Part shown: piece by piece, positions 11,319-20,874 of the stretch | Position numbering within the stretch: the first letter of the stretch is position 1 | Layout: each line of letters opens with the position of its first letter | Source: Streptomyces sp. NBC_01803 | Lineage (GTDB): Bacteria > Actinomycetota > Actinomycetes > Streptomycetales > Streptomycetaceae | Assembly: GCF_035917415.1 (NCBI RefSeq) | Contig: NZ_CP109073.1 | Location: 310,001 to 374,000 of the forward strand | Length of the DNA: 64,000 nucleotides | Direction of reading: 5' to 3' | The notes under the pieces: generated by a model | The model's database searches: none | Told to the model about the DNA's origin: nothing | What the model saw: only the letters and a program-made list of their open reading frames with translations | Position numbers and translations under genes: made by a program

Positions 11319-11870
11319 GTATCGCCCTCTCCATCGAATGGCTGCGGTCACCGAATGGCACGGGTGCAGTGGCTACGCCGCGCACAGGCCGGGGAGCTCT
11401 CCATCCCACTGCGCAAAAAGCGACTGCGGGCGACATCTGAAATGCCCTGGAAAAGAGAAAGAAATCAGTGACCGGCGAAAACCGGTATTCGTTTACCCGC
11501 GGCTTGTAATGTAGGTCACAGTTCATTGCACAAGTTCGTCCAGCACTCAAAACAGTAAACGGGTGGCACTCCGTGCCCAACCCTTAACCCCCCCCTAAGA
11601 TGCGACACTATTGTGGGGTTCCGGGTATCGGGGTAGCGACTGGGGTATTCGTTTCCGAAGTGTTTCGTGGGTCGAGTGGCCGGATGCGGGAATGTGCGAG
11701 CGGGAGGGGATGCGCCCCTGCCTCATGGCGCACGCCCATCGGGCGGCGGCCAGGTGGGCTCACGACGCGGGGATTCCGGCGCCGAGCGGTTCGGCCGCTG
11801 CTCAGGCGGAGGCCGGCCGGTGCTTCGCGACCACGACTCATCCGGTCGGGTTAAGCGCGATCACGGTAAA
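11319..11870. promoter_or_regulatory. Divergent promoter region between ccr and the TetR gene
   Basis: About 550 bases with no convincing gene. The part from 11,440 to 11,620 is clearly richer in A/T than its surroundings and holds a run of C residues at 11588-11595. It must contain the start signals for the minus-strand ccr-PKS operon and the plus-strand TetR gene. I could not fix -35/-10 boxes or a TetR operator by eye. Confidence 0.5.
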
Positions 11871-12623
11871 ATGACACCCATGGCAGGGCCGAAGCAGAGT
11901 CGTCGTGAGCGCCTCCGGGCGGAGACCGCAGCGGAGATCAAGACGATCGCGCTCGCGCACATGGTAGAGGGGGGCGCCGCCGCGCTGTCACTGCGTGCCA
12001 TCGCGCGCGAGATGGGGATGACCGCGGGCGCCATCTACAGCTATTTCGACACGCGCGACGACCTCATCACGGCCCTGATCGTGGATGTCTACACCTCGCT
12101 GGCGGACCGGCTGGAGGCCGCCCATGCCGGAATGCGCGACGGCGACCCGGCCGACGGGATCGTGGCCCACGGCCTGGCGTACCGGGACTGGGCGATCGCG
12201 AACCGCGAGAAGTTCCAGCTCGTGTACGGCGCACCGCTACCCGAGTACCACCAGCCGGAGAACGGCCCGGCGGCCGCGGCCGGGCACCGGGTGTGCCGGA
12301 TGCTGGCCGACCTGATCGGGGCCGCGGCACCCGCCGGGCACGAGGAGGCCGGCGGCCCCTACGACTGGTCCGACTTCGACCCCCGCCTGGTGGAGAGCCT
12401 CGGCGAATCCCACCTCGGTCTGACGCCTGACCTGCTGGCGCTCACGGTGCGCACCTGGGGCCGCATGCACGGCCTGGTCACGCTGGAGGTGTACGGGCAT
12501 CTGCGGGACCTGTCGCGCGATCCCGCGATGCTGTTCCGTTCCGAGATGCTCGACCTCGTGCGGTCGCTGGGCCTGGCCGGGACGACCGGCGGCCCGGACC
12601 GCGCCGTGCCCGTCACGGCGTAG
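11871..12623 (+). CDS. TetR-family transcriptional regulator
   Basis: 250 aa from ATG 11871; ATG 11880 (starting MAGPKQSRR) is as likely because neither has a strong ribosome site. An N-terminal helix-turn-helix is clear (LSLRAIAREMGMTAGAIYSYF, split as LSLRAIAREM and TAGAIYSYF), followed by a WHG-type C-terminal ligand domain common in actinomycete TetRs. It is divergent from the ccr-dehydrogenase-PKS operon and convergent with an efflux pump gene. Inference: it represses one or both and responds to the polyketide or an intermediate. Confidence 0.9.
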   Translation: MTPMAGPKQSRRERLRAETAAEIKTIALAHMVEGGAAALSLRAIAREMGMTAGAIYSYFDTRDDLITALIVDVYTSLADRLEAAHAGMRDGDPADGIVAHGLAYRDWAIANREKFQLVYGAPLPEYHQPENGPAAAAGHRVCRMLADLIGAAAPAGHEEAGGPYDWSDFDPRLVESLGESHLGLTPDLLALTVRTWGRMHGLVTLEVYGHLRDLSRDPAMLFRSEMLDLVRSLGLAGTTGGPDRAVPVTA

Positions 12624-12664
12624 CCCCGTCCCGTCCCGAGGGGGCGGAACGGGACGGGACGGGG
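12624..12664. terminator. Bidirectional hairpin terminator
   Basis: Perfect 14-base arms (12624-12637, CCCCGTCCCGTCCC, and 12651-12664) separated by 13 bases. It lies directly after the TetR stop and between two convergent genes. Confidence 0.75.
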
Positions 12665-12749
12665 AGCGGTGCCCGACGACAGGTCGCACGCCCATGGTCG
12701 CCGCCGGGGGAACGTGGACCATGGACGTGCGAGTCAGTGCGGCGCCGTC

Positions 12750-14231
12750 CTAGTTGGGGACGACGGCCTCGTCGGTCGTCTTGCCCTGGGGGGGCGTGAT
12801 GTCCGCCACCACGATGGCCGGCTGCACCGGCGCGACCTTCATGGCCATCGCGACGGCCGCCGCGATGACGGGCAGAGCTCCCGCGATCAGTCCGGCGTTC
12901 TGGAGGCCGTCGACGATCTCCTTCGCGGTCGGGCCGGGCAGGGTGTCGAAGTCCAGACCGGCGTTGGCGACCGCGACCAGGGCCGCCAGGCCCATGGCGC
13001 CACCGATCTGCTGAGAGGTGGAGACCAGGGCGGAGGCGACACCCTGCTCGTGCGGGGCCACTCCGGCGCCGGAGGCGGTGAAGACCGCGGTGAACGCCAT
13101 GCCGCCGGCGAAGCCCCAGATGATGATGCCCGGGACCAGGGCCCAGTAGGAGCCGCCCTCGGACATGCCGAGCGCGAGCGCGCCCACGCCGATGCCGTTG
13201 AAGAAGCAGCCCACGGCGAGGGTCATGCGGAGACCGACCCGGTCCAGCAGGGCCGTGGAGGCGATGCCGCCGCCCATCGACGTCGTGATCGCCAGCGGCA
13301 GGAAGGCCATGCCGGCCTTCAGCGGGCTGTAGCCGAGCACCGGCTGCAGGTAGGTCGTGAAGATGTAGAACGCCGTGGCGAGCGTGCACATGAAGAGGAA
13401 CGCGACGATCATCGTCGGTCCCTGGCTGCGGTTGAGGATCAGCCGCAGCGGGGCCAGCGGCTCCCGGGTGCGCGCCTCCACCACGACGAACCCGACCAAC
13501 AGCAGCACGCCGACGATGATCGAGCCCATGCCCTGGAGCGAGGTCCAGCCCTCTTCCGGGCCGCTGGCCAGGCCGAAGACCATCAGGGTGACACCCACGG
13601 TGCCCAGCACCGCGCCCGGCACGTCGAAGCTGCCGCCGGTACCGCGCGCCGGATCGGCCGGGAGCAGGCGCGGGGCGAGCAGCAGGCCGATGAAGGCGAG
13701 CGGCACGTTGACCAGGAAGACCGCTTCCCAGCCCCAGGCGTCCGTGAGCACGCCGCCGAGCAGCGAGCCGGCGGCGAGACCGGCGCTGCCGGTGGCACCC
13801 CAGACGGCCATGGCCCGGTTACGCACGGGCCCTTCCTCGAAGCCGATGAAGATCAGGGCCAGCACGGCGGGGAAGAGCAGCGCGCCGCCGATTCCCTGGA
13901 CGGCACGGGCCGCCACCAGCACACCGGAGTTGGTGGCGATGCCGCCGACGAGGGACGAGGCGCCGTACAGGGCCATCGCCAGCATGAACATGCGACGCGG
14001 GCCGAGCCGATCCACCGCCCGGCCACCGAACAGCAGCAGACCACCGAAGCCCACGGCGTAGGCGCTCACGACCCACTGCAGCGACTGGGCCGAGAAGTCG
14101 AGTCCTGACCCGATGTCAGGCAACGCGATATAGACGATGTTGTAGTCGATGGCGACGATGAATTGCGCGAACGCCAGCAGCCCGAGCATGAGCCCGGCCC
14201 GCGGCCGCGGGGGCGCTTGTGTGGTGCCCAC
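12750..14231 (-). CDS. MFS drug efflux transporter, DHA2 (14-helix) type
   Basis: 493 aa from GTG 14231, preceded by GGAGAGAG; the upstream in-frame extension lacks membrane character. Motif A of the family is visible (GGRAVDRLGPRRMF), as is the motif C-like stretch GATGSAGLAAGSLLGG. The residue pattern fits 14 membrane helices, as in EmrB/QacA-type proton-driven pumps. The tail is short and polar. It sits at the edge of the polyketide cluster, convergent with TetR. Inference: self-resistance or export of the polyketide, though general drug efflux cannot be excluded. Confidence 0.9.
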   Translation of the reverse strand: MGTTQAPPRPRAGLMLGLLAFAQFIVAIDYNIVYIALPDIGSGLDFSAQSLQWVVSAYAVGFGGLLLFGGRAVDRLGPRRMFMLAMALYGASSLVGGIATNSGVLVAARAVQGIGGALLFPAVLALIFIGFEEGPVRNRAMAVWGATGSAGLAAGSLLGGVLTDAWGWEAVFLVNVPLAFIGLLLAPRLLPADPARGTGGSFDVPGAVLGTVGVTLMVFGLASGPEEGWTSLQGMGSIIVGVLLLVGFVVVEARTREPLAPLRLILNRSQGPTMIVAFLFMCTLATAFYIFTTYLQPVLGYSPLKAGMAFLPLAITTSMGGGIASTALLDRVGLRMTLAVGCFFNGIGVGALALGMSEGGSYWALVPGIIIWGFAGGMAFTAVFTASGAGVAPHEQGVASALVSTSQQIGGAMGLAALVAVANAGLDFDTLPGPTAKEIVDGLQNAGLIAGALPVIAAAVAMAMKVAPVQPAIVVADITPPQGKTTDEAVVPN

Positions 14232-14557
14232 AGTCGAAGACTCTCTCCATGACGATCCGTCATCAGCCCATGCATGGCTGACGATTCCGGGAGGCAGGCA
14301 CCCCTCACGAGGAGCGGACGCCGAACCGATACACCATCCAGAGAGTTGCATGCCGTGCAGTTCCTGAACGGTGTGTAGCTTTCGGGCGTAGTCTAGAGAG
14401 TCATCACGGGACGATGTCAAGGCGCATCGGCGTACGGCGAACTGAGGGGCACTCGTACAGACCGCAACAGCCGGGGCTGCCAAGCCCGTTCATGCGCCGC
14501 TGTCTTTCTGCGGGAGCGTCAATGTCCCGGCGCGGGGCGCCCGGTTGTTCATCACCG

Positions 14558-14712
14558 CGCATGCGCCGGGGCTCGCGGCACGGCCTCAGCCCCGAGGAGA
14601 TCGGCGCCGTCCCGCTCCAGACCGCCGTCTCCTGCGGAGTGCCCGCGGCCAACGCCGCCTTCGCGGTGGCCCGGCGCGTCCTGACCGGCACCGGCCCCGG
14701 AGGGCGGACGGA
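14558..14712 (+). pseudogene. Fragment of a carboxymuconolactone decarboxylase-like gene (C-terminal part)
   Basis: The plus-strand frame reads HGLSPEEIGAVPLQTAVSCG then VPAANAAFAVARRVLTG, which is the recognisable C-terminal helix pair of PcaC/AhpD-like carboxymuconolactone decarboxylases. The N-terminal half is missing or out of frame. It sits in the gap 14232-14773, which otherwise holds the efflux pump promoter and no other gene I can support. Confidence 0.6.
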
Positions 14713-14773
14713 GGGAGACGTGGGCCGTTCAGGAAGGGCTTCGCGCGCCGGCCTCCGCCGCGCGGACCTGGGG

Positions 14774-17551
14774 CTACGGGGTCAGGTCCTCCCACTGGTC
14801 GAGCAGGTGGTCGGCCAGCTCGGGCCCGGCCGCAGCGCCGCTCTCGACGGACTGCTCGGTCCAGATGACCTTCCCCGTCCGGGTGTAGCGGGTGCCCCAG
14901 TGGTCGGCGAACTGCGCCACGAGGAAGAGTCCGCGTCCTCCTTCCTCGGTGACCCGTGCGCGGCGCAGATGGGGTGAGGTGCTGCTGCCGTCGGAGACCT
15001 CACAAGTGAGGGTGCGTTCGTAGAGCAGGCGGACCCGGATGGGCTCGGCGCCGTAGCGGATGGCGTTGGTGATCAGTTCGCTGAGGATCAGCTCGGTGGC
15101 GGGGGCGATCCGCGTCAGACCCCAGGAGGAGAGCCGGCGCAGGCACTGGCCGCGGATGGGGGCGACGGCCGCGGGGTCGGGGGCAACGTCCCATTCGGCG
15201 ACGCGGTCCGGGTCCAGCAGCCGGGTGCGGGCCACGAGCAGGGTGATGTCGTCGCTGGGGCGCGCGGGCAGCAGGGCGTCGAGGACGGCCGCGCAGATCT
15301 CCTCCGGAGTGCGGTCCGCGCTGGTGGCCAGGGCGGCCCGCAGGAGCTCCAGGCCGGTGTCGAGGTCGCGGTCGCGGTTCATGACGAGCCCGTCGGTGTA
15401 CAGCACCAGCCGGGAACCCTCGGGCAGCTCCAGCTCGGCCGACTCCACCGGCACGCCGCCGCCGAGGCCCAGGGGAGGCGAGACGGGCACCTCGGGAAAG
15501 GAGACGGCGCCGTCGGGGAGGACCAGGGCGGGCCCCAGGTGGCCGGCGCCGGCCACGGTGGCCCGGCCGGTGACCCGGTCGTAGATGGCGTACAGGCAGG
15601 TGGCGCCGGTGACGCCCGGACTGTTGCGGTCCCGCGTCTCGTCGCTGTCGATCCTGCTGACCAGTTCGTCCAGGTGCACCAGGAGCTCGTCGGGTGCCAG
15701 GTCGAGGGCGGACAAGGTGTGCACGGCGGTGCGCAGACGGCCCATGGTGGCGGCGGCGTGCAGCCCGTGGCCGACGATGTCGCCGACGACCAGCGCCACC
15801 CGGGCGCCGGGCAGCGGGATCACGTCGAACCAGTCCCGCCCCACCCCGGCCTGGGCGGGGAGGTACCGGTGGGCCGCCTGAAGCACGGACTGCTCGGCCG
15901 GGGCCTGGGGCAGCAGGCTGCGCTGGAGCGTGACGGCGGTGGTGCGCTCCCGGGTGTAACGGCGGGCGTTGTCGATGGCGACCGCCGCCCGCGCCGCCAG
16001 CTCCCCGGCGAACGACACATCCTCCGCCTCGAACGGCTCCGGGGTGTCCCGGCGCCAGAAGTCGGCCAGCCCCAGCACCACGCCACGGGCCCGCAGCGGC
16101 ACGGAGAGCAGTGAGTGGATGCCGTGGTCCAGCATCTTCCTGGCCCGCTCCGGATCCTGGGCGCGCCAGCCCTCGGCCGTGCGCATGTCGGCCTCCAGCA
16201 ACGCCTGGCCGCTGGTGATGCTTTGGGCCTGCGGGGTGGTGGGCACATAGCGGATCAGTTCGCCCACCGGGTACAGCGGCGTATCCGGCCTGACGCCCCT
16301 GGCGGCCGTGCGGCGCATCTCAGTGGTCCCGCCCTCCGGATCCCCGCCTCGCAGGACCGGCTCCAGGAGCTCGACCGTGACGATGTCCGCGAAGCGCGGG
16401 ACCGCCACCTCGGCCAGCTCCTCGGCGGTGCGCGCCACGTCCAGGGTGGTGCCGACCTTCACCCCCGCGTCGTAGAGAAGCCGCAGACGCTCCCGCGCCG
16501 CCTCGGCCCTGCCCGCCAGCGCCCGCAGCTCGGTGGAGTCCCGCAGCGTCACCGCGCTGCCCGCCGGCCCGCCGTAGGGGGCGGTCAACCGCACGTTCAC
16601 CGCCACCAGGCGTTCGCCGGCCAGCCGCACCTCGTCCGTCGCCGCCCGCCCCGAGACCAGCAGCTCGACGAGGCGCGGATCCAGACCCAGATCGGTGACA
16701 CGGCGGCCCTCCGCGTCCTCGGGCAGGTCCAGCAGCCGGCGCGCCTCGTCGTTGGCCAGCAGCAGCCGCCCGTCCTCGCCGACGATGAGAACCCCCTCCC
16801 GCACCGCGTGCAGCACCGCGTCGTGATGCTCGTACATCCGCATCAGCTCATCCGCGCCGAGCCCCCTCGTCTGCCGCCGCAGCCGCCGGCTGACCACGGC
16901 CGTCCCGGCCGTGGCCACCGCCAGTGCTCCGGCCGCGGAACCGGACAGGAGCGGAAGCTGCCGCGCCACCCGGTCCTCCACGTTCTCGACCGTGATGCCG
17001 ACCGACACCAGCCCGACCACCGAGCCGCCGGAGTCCCGGACGGGCACCGTCGAGTTCACAGCGGGTCCGGCGGGCGACCGGGAGGTTCTCGTGATCGGCC
17101 GGCCGGCCAGTGCCTGGGAGTAGTCGCCGATGACGTGCCTGCCGATCTCCTCCGGATCGGGGTGGGTCCACCGGAACCCCGCCCGGCTGAACGCGACGAC
17201 GTAGTCGACACCGGAAGCCTTCCGGATCCCCTCGGCACGCGGCTGCAGCAGCGCGGTGGGGTCCGCCGCCATCATGGCGCTCGCCGTCCCCGGGGCCTGC
17301 GCGAACGCCTCCGCGCCGATGAGCGAACGCTCGCGGGCTTCCTGCGTGATGGCCCTCCGGCCCTGGAGGACGAGGGCCACCAGGGCCGCCGAGACGAGGA
17401 GGACGACGATCACGAGCTGCAGCAGGAACATCTGGCCCGCGACGGTACGCACCCGCGGTAGGAAACGTCCACGCTCCCGCCGGGAAGGCGGCGCCCCCCG
17501 GCCACTGCCCCGTTTCCGCCGCGCATACCATTTATCCGAACCACCCGACAT
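14774..17551 (-). CDS. Membrane-anchored PAS-GAF-SpoIIE phosphatase with C-terminal HATPase
   Basis: 925 aa. Order: a basic N-terminus, a membrane helix (about residues 40-65), an extracellular Cache/CitA-like sensor (about 70-205), a second helix (about 208-225), PAS (240-340), GAF (360-535), a PP2C-like SpoIIE domain (555-770; GRDWFDV, VGDIVGHG, PSDDITLLVAR) and an HATPase_c domain (790-900; ELITNAIRYG). Proteins with this layout dephosphorylate anti-anti-sigma factors and/or bind anti-sigma targets, linking outside signals to alternative sigma factors. No STAS gene is adjacent; the nearest is at 58.2 kb. The sensor architecture suggests a small organic acid ligand, which is inference. Confidence 0.92.
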   Translation of the reverse strand: MSGGSDKWYARRKRGSGRGAPPSRRERGRFLPRVRTVAGQMFLLQLVIVVLLVSAALVALVLQGRRAITQEARERSLIGAEAFAQAPGTASAMMAADPTALLQPRAEGIRKASGVDYVVAFSRAGFRWTHPDPEEIGRHVIGDYSQALAGRPITRTSRSPAGPAVNSTVPVRDSGGSVVGLVSVGITVENVEDRVARQLPLLSGSAAGALAVATAGTAVVSRRLRRQTRGLGADELMRMYEHHDAVLHAVREGVLIVGEDGRLLLANDEARRLLDLPEDAEGRRVTDLGLDPRLVELLVSGRAATDEVRLAGERLVAVNVRLTAPYGGPAGSAVTLRDSTELRALAGRAEAARERLRLLYDAGVKVGTTLDVARTAEELAEVAVPRFADIVTVELLEPVLRGGDPEGGTTEMRRTAARGVRPDTPLYPVGELIRYVPTTPQAQSITSGQALLEADMRTAEGWRAQDPERARKMLDHGIHSLLSVPLRARGVVLGLADFWRRDTPEPFEAEDVSFAGELAARAAVAIDNARRYTRERTTAVTLQRSLLPQAPAEQSVLQAAHRYLPAQAGVGRDWFDVIPLPGARVALVVGDIVGHGLHAAATMGRLRTAVHTLSALDLAPDELLVHLDELVSRIDSDETRDRNSPGVTGATCLYAIYDRVTGRATVAGAGHLGPALVLPDGAVSFPEVPVSPPLGLGGGVPVESAELELPEGSRLVLYTDGLVMNRDRDLDTGLELLRAALATSADRTPEEICAAVLDALLPARPSDDITLLVARTRLLDPDRVAEWDVAPDPAAVAPIRGQCLRRLSSWGLTRIAPATELILSELITNAIRYGAEPIRVRLLYERTLTCEVSDGSSTSPHLRRARVTEEGGRGLFLVAQFADHWGTRYTRTGKVIWTEQSVESGAAAGPELADHLLDQWEDLTP

Positions 17552-17723
17552 ATGCCACTTCTAGCACTGGCCGCCATCCGGGCGCCGCCCGCCACACTGC
17601 ACCCAGGCCCTCCAGTCCGGTCCCCGGGGGGCCCGAACGGAACAGGATCGCGGTCCGCGCGCGTGAGGACCCGGCGGACGGACAGCAGACAGCGCCGAAA
17701 CCCGCCCGCCGACGTGTCGACCT

Positions 17724-17825
17724 CCGCCCGGCTGACACCGCGTCCAGCAGGCCGTCCAGCAGGCCGCACGCGCGGTCACGGCCGGACAAGATCCTGGCCG
17801 GTTCCACGGATGGGGCATCCGCCAT
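17724..17825 (-). pseudogene. Possible N-terminal relic of a LuxR-family (LAL) regulator
   Basis: A minus-strand frame contains SGRDRACGLLDGLLDAVSAG, the usual opening of large ATP-binding LuxR regulators just before the Walker A loop. The ATPase and helix-turn-helix parts are absent. The rest of 17552-17924 shows no gene; it carries the leader of the phosphatase gene on its left side. Confidence 0.35.
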
Positions 17826-17924
17826 CGATCTCACGATCACCCGTGGAGAGGTCGCGGAGAGGGGGAACGGGAACGCGCTTCCCCGCGTGCGGTACTTCCT
17901 GACGCCTCTGGCGCGGGTCGCCCC

Positions 17925-18881
17925 TCAAGAGAATGGGAGGTTGCGCCGGCGCCACAGGCGCGGGGTGGTGCCGTAGACGTCGCGGAAGCGGCGTGAGAAG
18001 TAGCCGGCGTTGGTGAAGCCCCAGGAGCGGCAGATGGCCTCGATGGTGCGGTGTGCGTGCTCGGGTGCGGCGAGGTCGCGGCGGGTGCCTTCGAGACGGC
18101 GGCGGATGATCCACTGTTCGAGGCTGAGGCCGCCTTCTTCGCAGGCCCTGTACAGGCTGCGCAGCGAGACGCTGTGGACGTGGGCGATGCGCTGCGGGGT
18201 GAGAAAGGGGTCGGCGAGATGGGCTCGGGCGTAGGCCAGCACTCGGTTGAGGAGCGTTTCCTCGGCGATGGCACGCCGGGTGGTGCGGTCGCCGGCGACC
18301 GAGGCGACCAGGGCACGGGTGAGGTCGAGGGTGGCCTCGCCGACCGCGTCGGCGCCTGGGTCGGCGGCCAGCCGGTCGGCGTCGCCGTGCACGGCGCGGA
18401 TGTGGCTCAGCAGGAGCGGGCCCATGCTGCTGGAGGCCACCATGGGGATCGCCGTGCGGACCATGTGCTCGGGGAGCCCGAGCTGGTCGGCGTCGACCAT
18501 GAACGCCACCGACAGCCCCGGCCCGGACCAGCCGTACTCATACCCGGCGGTCTTGTGCGCCAGCACAAGACCGCCGGTGGTGACGCGCTGCTGGTAGCCG
18601 TTCCAGGAGAAGGCGCCGTCACCGGTGCTCTGAGTGATGACCGAGATGGTGTTCGTCGAGTCGACGCGCGCCTGGTTCCGGGTGCGCCAGATGCGCATAC
18701 CCGAGCCGTGGGTGGCGAACAAGGTCAGCGGCCCGAACCGCCACACTTCCAGCCGCTTCCACAGGCGGTCGCCGACGTCCTCGTGCTCGATCGAGCACCT
18801 TCCGCTCTCGCCCGACGCGATGGCGTGGAACGCCTCGGCACGTTCCGCGACCGGCATCGTGGCGGTGTCCAGAACCAGCAT
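17925..18881 (-). CDS. AraC-family transcriptional regulator
   Basis: 318 aa. The N-terminal 200 residues look like the AraC-binding-like cupin domain found in many actinomycete regulators. The C-terminal ~100 residues carry the double helix-turn-helix (LTPQRIAHVHSVSLRSLYRA, then IEAICRSWGFTNAGYFSRRF and a YGTTPR signature). It lies downstream of four hydrolase genes in the same direction but separated from them by about 370 bases, so it probably has its own promoter. Target genes are unknown; the hydrolase run is the obvious candidate. Confidence 0.9.
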   Translation of the reverse strand: MLVLDTATMPVAERAEAFHAIASGESGRCSIEHEDVGDRLWKRLEVWRFGPLTLFATHGSGMRIWRTRNQARVDSTNTISVITQSTGDGAFSWNGYQQRVTTGGLVLAHKTAGYEYGWSGPGLSVAFMVDADQLGLPEHMVRTAIPMVASSSMGPLLLSHIRAVHGDADRLAADPGADAVGEATLDLTRALVASVAGDRTTRRAIAEETLLNRVLAYARAHLADPFLTPQRIAHVHSVSLRSLYRACEEGGLSLEQWIIRRRLEGTRRDLAAPEHAHRTIEAICRSWGFTNAGYFSRRFRDVYGTTPRLWRRRNLPFS

Positions 18882-19252
18882 GGCCCAGCTCCCGCGCTCC
18901 TGCGATGAAGATGACCTCCCCCGAGGTCCTTGCCCGATCTTTAACCAATGCCTGCCTGGTCCGCAATAGACCTTTCACGTCCTGAGTAGGGGATGTTTTC
19001 CGAGCTCGTGGGCCTTTCGGCCCGCCAGGTACGGCCAGGCACGGCGGCACACACCTGGGAAAGCAGGGCACTGGAGGAGAAGAAGCTGACGTGTGGGGAG
19101 CAGAACCCACCGCCCCCGACGAGATGCGATCGCCGCCGTCGGCGTGCCGTCGGCGGCAGCGGTGGCATGCCGAAAGTCGGGTCCGACAGCGTTGCCGGCG
19201 AACCCGACTCCTTCTGCGGATCCCGCAGCGTCCGGTGTTCGCGAGGCCGGAC
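18882..19252. other. Intergenic stretch with no supported gene
   Basis: 371 bases upstream of the AraC gene and downstream of the MBL-fold gene. I see no coding sequence or clear repeat; it should hold the AraC promoter. Confidence 0.4.
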
Positions 19253-20044
19253 CTACACGGTGATGGTGGCGGGAGCACCCGGGGTCAGCCAGGTGACGGC
19301 GTCGGCGAAAGCGGAGGGCGCGCCGGTCCAGGTGTCGGTGATGGCCGGTCTGCCTTCGTCGAAGTGAGCCCACCCCTCGTAGTGGACGGGCAGGACGTTG
19401 TGGGGGTGGAGTCCGGCCATCAGCGCGAGCGCGTCGGCCGCGCTCATCGTGTAGCGGAGAGGGCCGGTGAGGGGGAACCGCACCGAGCCGAGGTGCAGGA
19501 GGACGGTGCCGGGATCGAGGGCGGCGGCCGCTTGCTGGAGTGCGGGGTAGAGGACGGTGTCGCCGGTGACCCACAGGGGGCCGTGCTCCTGGCCCGGCCA
19601 GGTGAGCGCGAAGCCGATGACATCCCCGACGAGCGGGTGGCTGAACCTCGGCCCGTGCCGGCAGGGCGTGGCGGTGATGTCGATCGACGGTCTGCCCGGT
19701 GCTTCCAGGCGCGTGGTCTCGCCGGTCCGCAGTCCCCGGGCGGACGGACCCAGACGGCGGGCGCCGGAGCGGGTCGTGACGACCGTGCCGACCTCGCCGA
19801 GCAGGGCTCGCCCGGCGTCGTCGAGGTTGTCGCCGTGGTGTTCATGGGTCAGGAGGACCGCGTCGACCGGTCCGATCTCCGCGACGGCGAGCGCGGGACC
19901 GGTGAGTTTGCGGGAGGAGGTCCCCCAGCCGAACCCGTAGGTCCGGCCGGGGGCGTCAAAAGTCGGGTCCGTCAGCAGCCGCCAGCCGTCGAACTCGATG
20001 AGGACGGTCGGACCGCCGATGTGGGTACCCGTGACGTCCGTCAT
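19253..20044 (-). CDS. Metallo-beta-lactamase-fold hydrolase
   Basis: 263 aa. The metal-binding HEHHGDN motif (about residues 67-73) and further ligands in ATPCRHGP, VTGDT and PVHYEGW identify an MBL-fold enzyme of the UlaG/YycJ-like group, expected to bind two metals in the cytoplasm. It is 22 bases from the next hydrolase gene upstream on the same strand and likely co-transcribed with it. Substrate unknown; such proteins range from lactonases to phosphodiesterases. Confidence 0.85.
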   Translation of the reverse strand: MTDVTGTHIGGPTVLIEFDGWRLLTDPTFDAPGRTYGFGWGTSSRKLTGPALAVAEIGPVDAVLLTHEHHGDNLDDAGRALLGEVGTVVTTRSGARRLGPSARGLRTGETTRLEAPGRPSIDITATPCRHGPRFSHPLVGDVIGFALTWPGQEHGPLWVTGDTVLYPALQQAAAALDPGTVLLHLGSVRFPLTGPLRYTMSAADALALMAGLHPHNVLPVHYEGWAHFDEGRPAITDTWTGAPSAFADAVTWLTPGAPATITV

Positions 20045-20066
20045 GCGCTGCGTTCTTCCGTCCTTG

Positions 20067-20864
20067 TCAGCTGTGGTCGAGGGCCCAGGCGAGGGCGGCG
20101 TCGGCGATCTCCTCCCAGCCCTGCTGCGCGGGCATCAGGTGGGAGCGGCCGGGGAACTCGATCACCTCGGTAACGGTGGCGGACTTGTAGTGCTTGGCGT
20201 TGGATCTCTGGACCTTCGGCGGCATGAGGTGGTCCTTCTCGCCGGCGATGAACAGCAGTGGCGCCCGGTCGTCGTTACGGTAGTCGACCGAACTGTCGGC
20301 GCGGCCGGGGTGGATGTTGGCCAGGGCGCTGCCCCAGAACACGTGGCCGGACGCGGGGATGTGGTAACGGTCGTAGGCGGCGCGGGCCTCGTCCTCGGGG
20401 AACGTGTTGGTGAAGGCGTACCGCCACTGATCGTAGGTGAATCCCACGGCCTTGTGCCTGTTGGCCGGGTTCTTCAGCACCGGGAACGTCGCCCTCAGCT
20501 GGGACAGCGGGACGACCGCGACGCCCTCGGTGGGGGCGGAGTTGATGGCGACACCGACGGTGCCGTAGCCATGGTCGAGGAGGATCTGAGTGAACACGCC
20601 TCCCGCGGAGTGCCCCATGATGATCGGCTGCCGGTCGAGACCGTCGATGAGCTTCTCGATCGAGGAGATGATCTCCGGGACCGACAGGCGTTCGATCGGA
20701 GTCGGGTCGGCGTTGAGGGCTTCGACTTCCACCTCGAACCCGGGATAGGCGGGGGTGAGGACGCGGAAGCCCTTGGCCTTGTAGTGCGTGACCCAGTTCT
20801 CCCAGCTGCGGGGGGTGACCCAGAAGCCGTGGATCAGGATGATGGTGTCGGGTTTCTCGCCCAT
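20067..20864 (-). CDS. Alpha/beta hydrolase
   Basis: 265 aa, cytoplasmic. Oxyanion HGFW near the N-terminus, nucleophile elbow GHSAGG (about residue 94), acid in GEKDHLMP and catalytic His in GRSHLMP, so the triad is complete. It resembles esterase/lipase-like proteins annotated only by fold. It is separated by 10 bases from the secreted hydrolase gene upstream, consistent with an operon of related enzymes. Confidence 0.88.
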   Translation of the reverse strand: MGEKPDTIILIHGFWVTPRSWENWVTHYKAKGFRVLTPAYPGFEVEVEALNADPTPIERLSVPEIISSIEKLIDGLDRQPIIMGHSAGGVFTQILLDHGYGTVGVAINSAPTEGVAVVPLSQLRATFPVLKNPANRHKAVGFTYDQWRYAFTNTFPEDEARAAYDRYHIPASGHVFWGSALANIHPGRADSSVDYRNDDRAPLLFIAGEKDHLMPPKVQRSNAKHYKSATVTEVIEFPGRSHLMPAQQGWEEIADAALAWALDHS

Positions 20865-20874
20865 GGGGTTCTCC

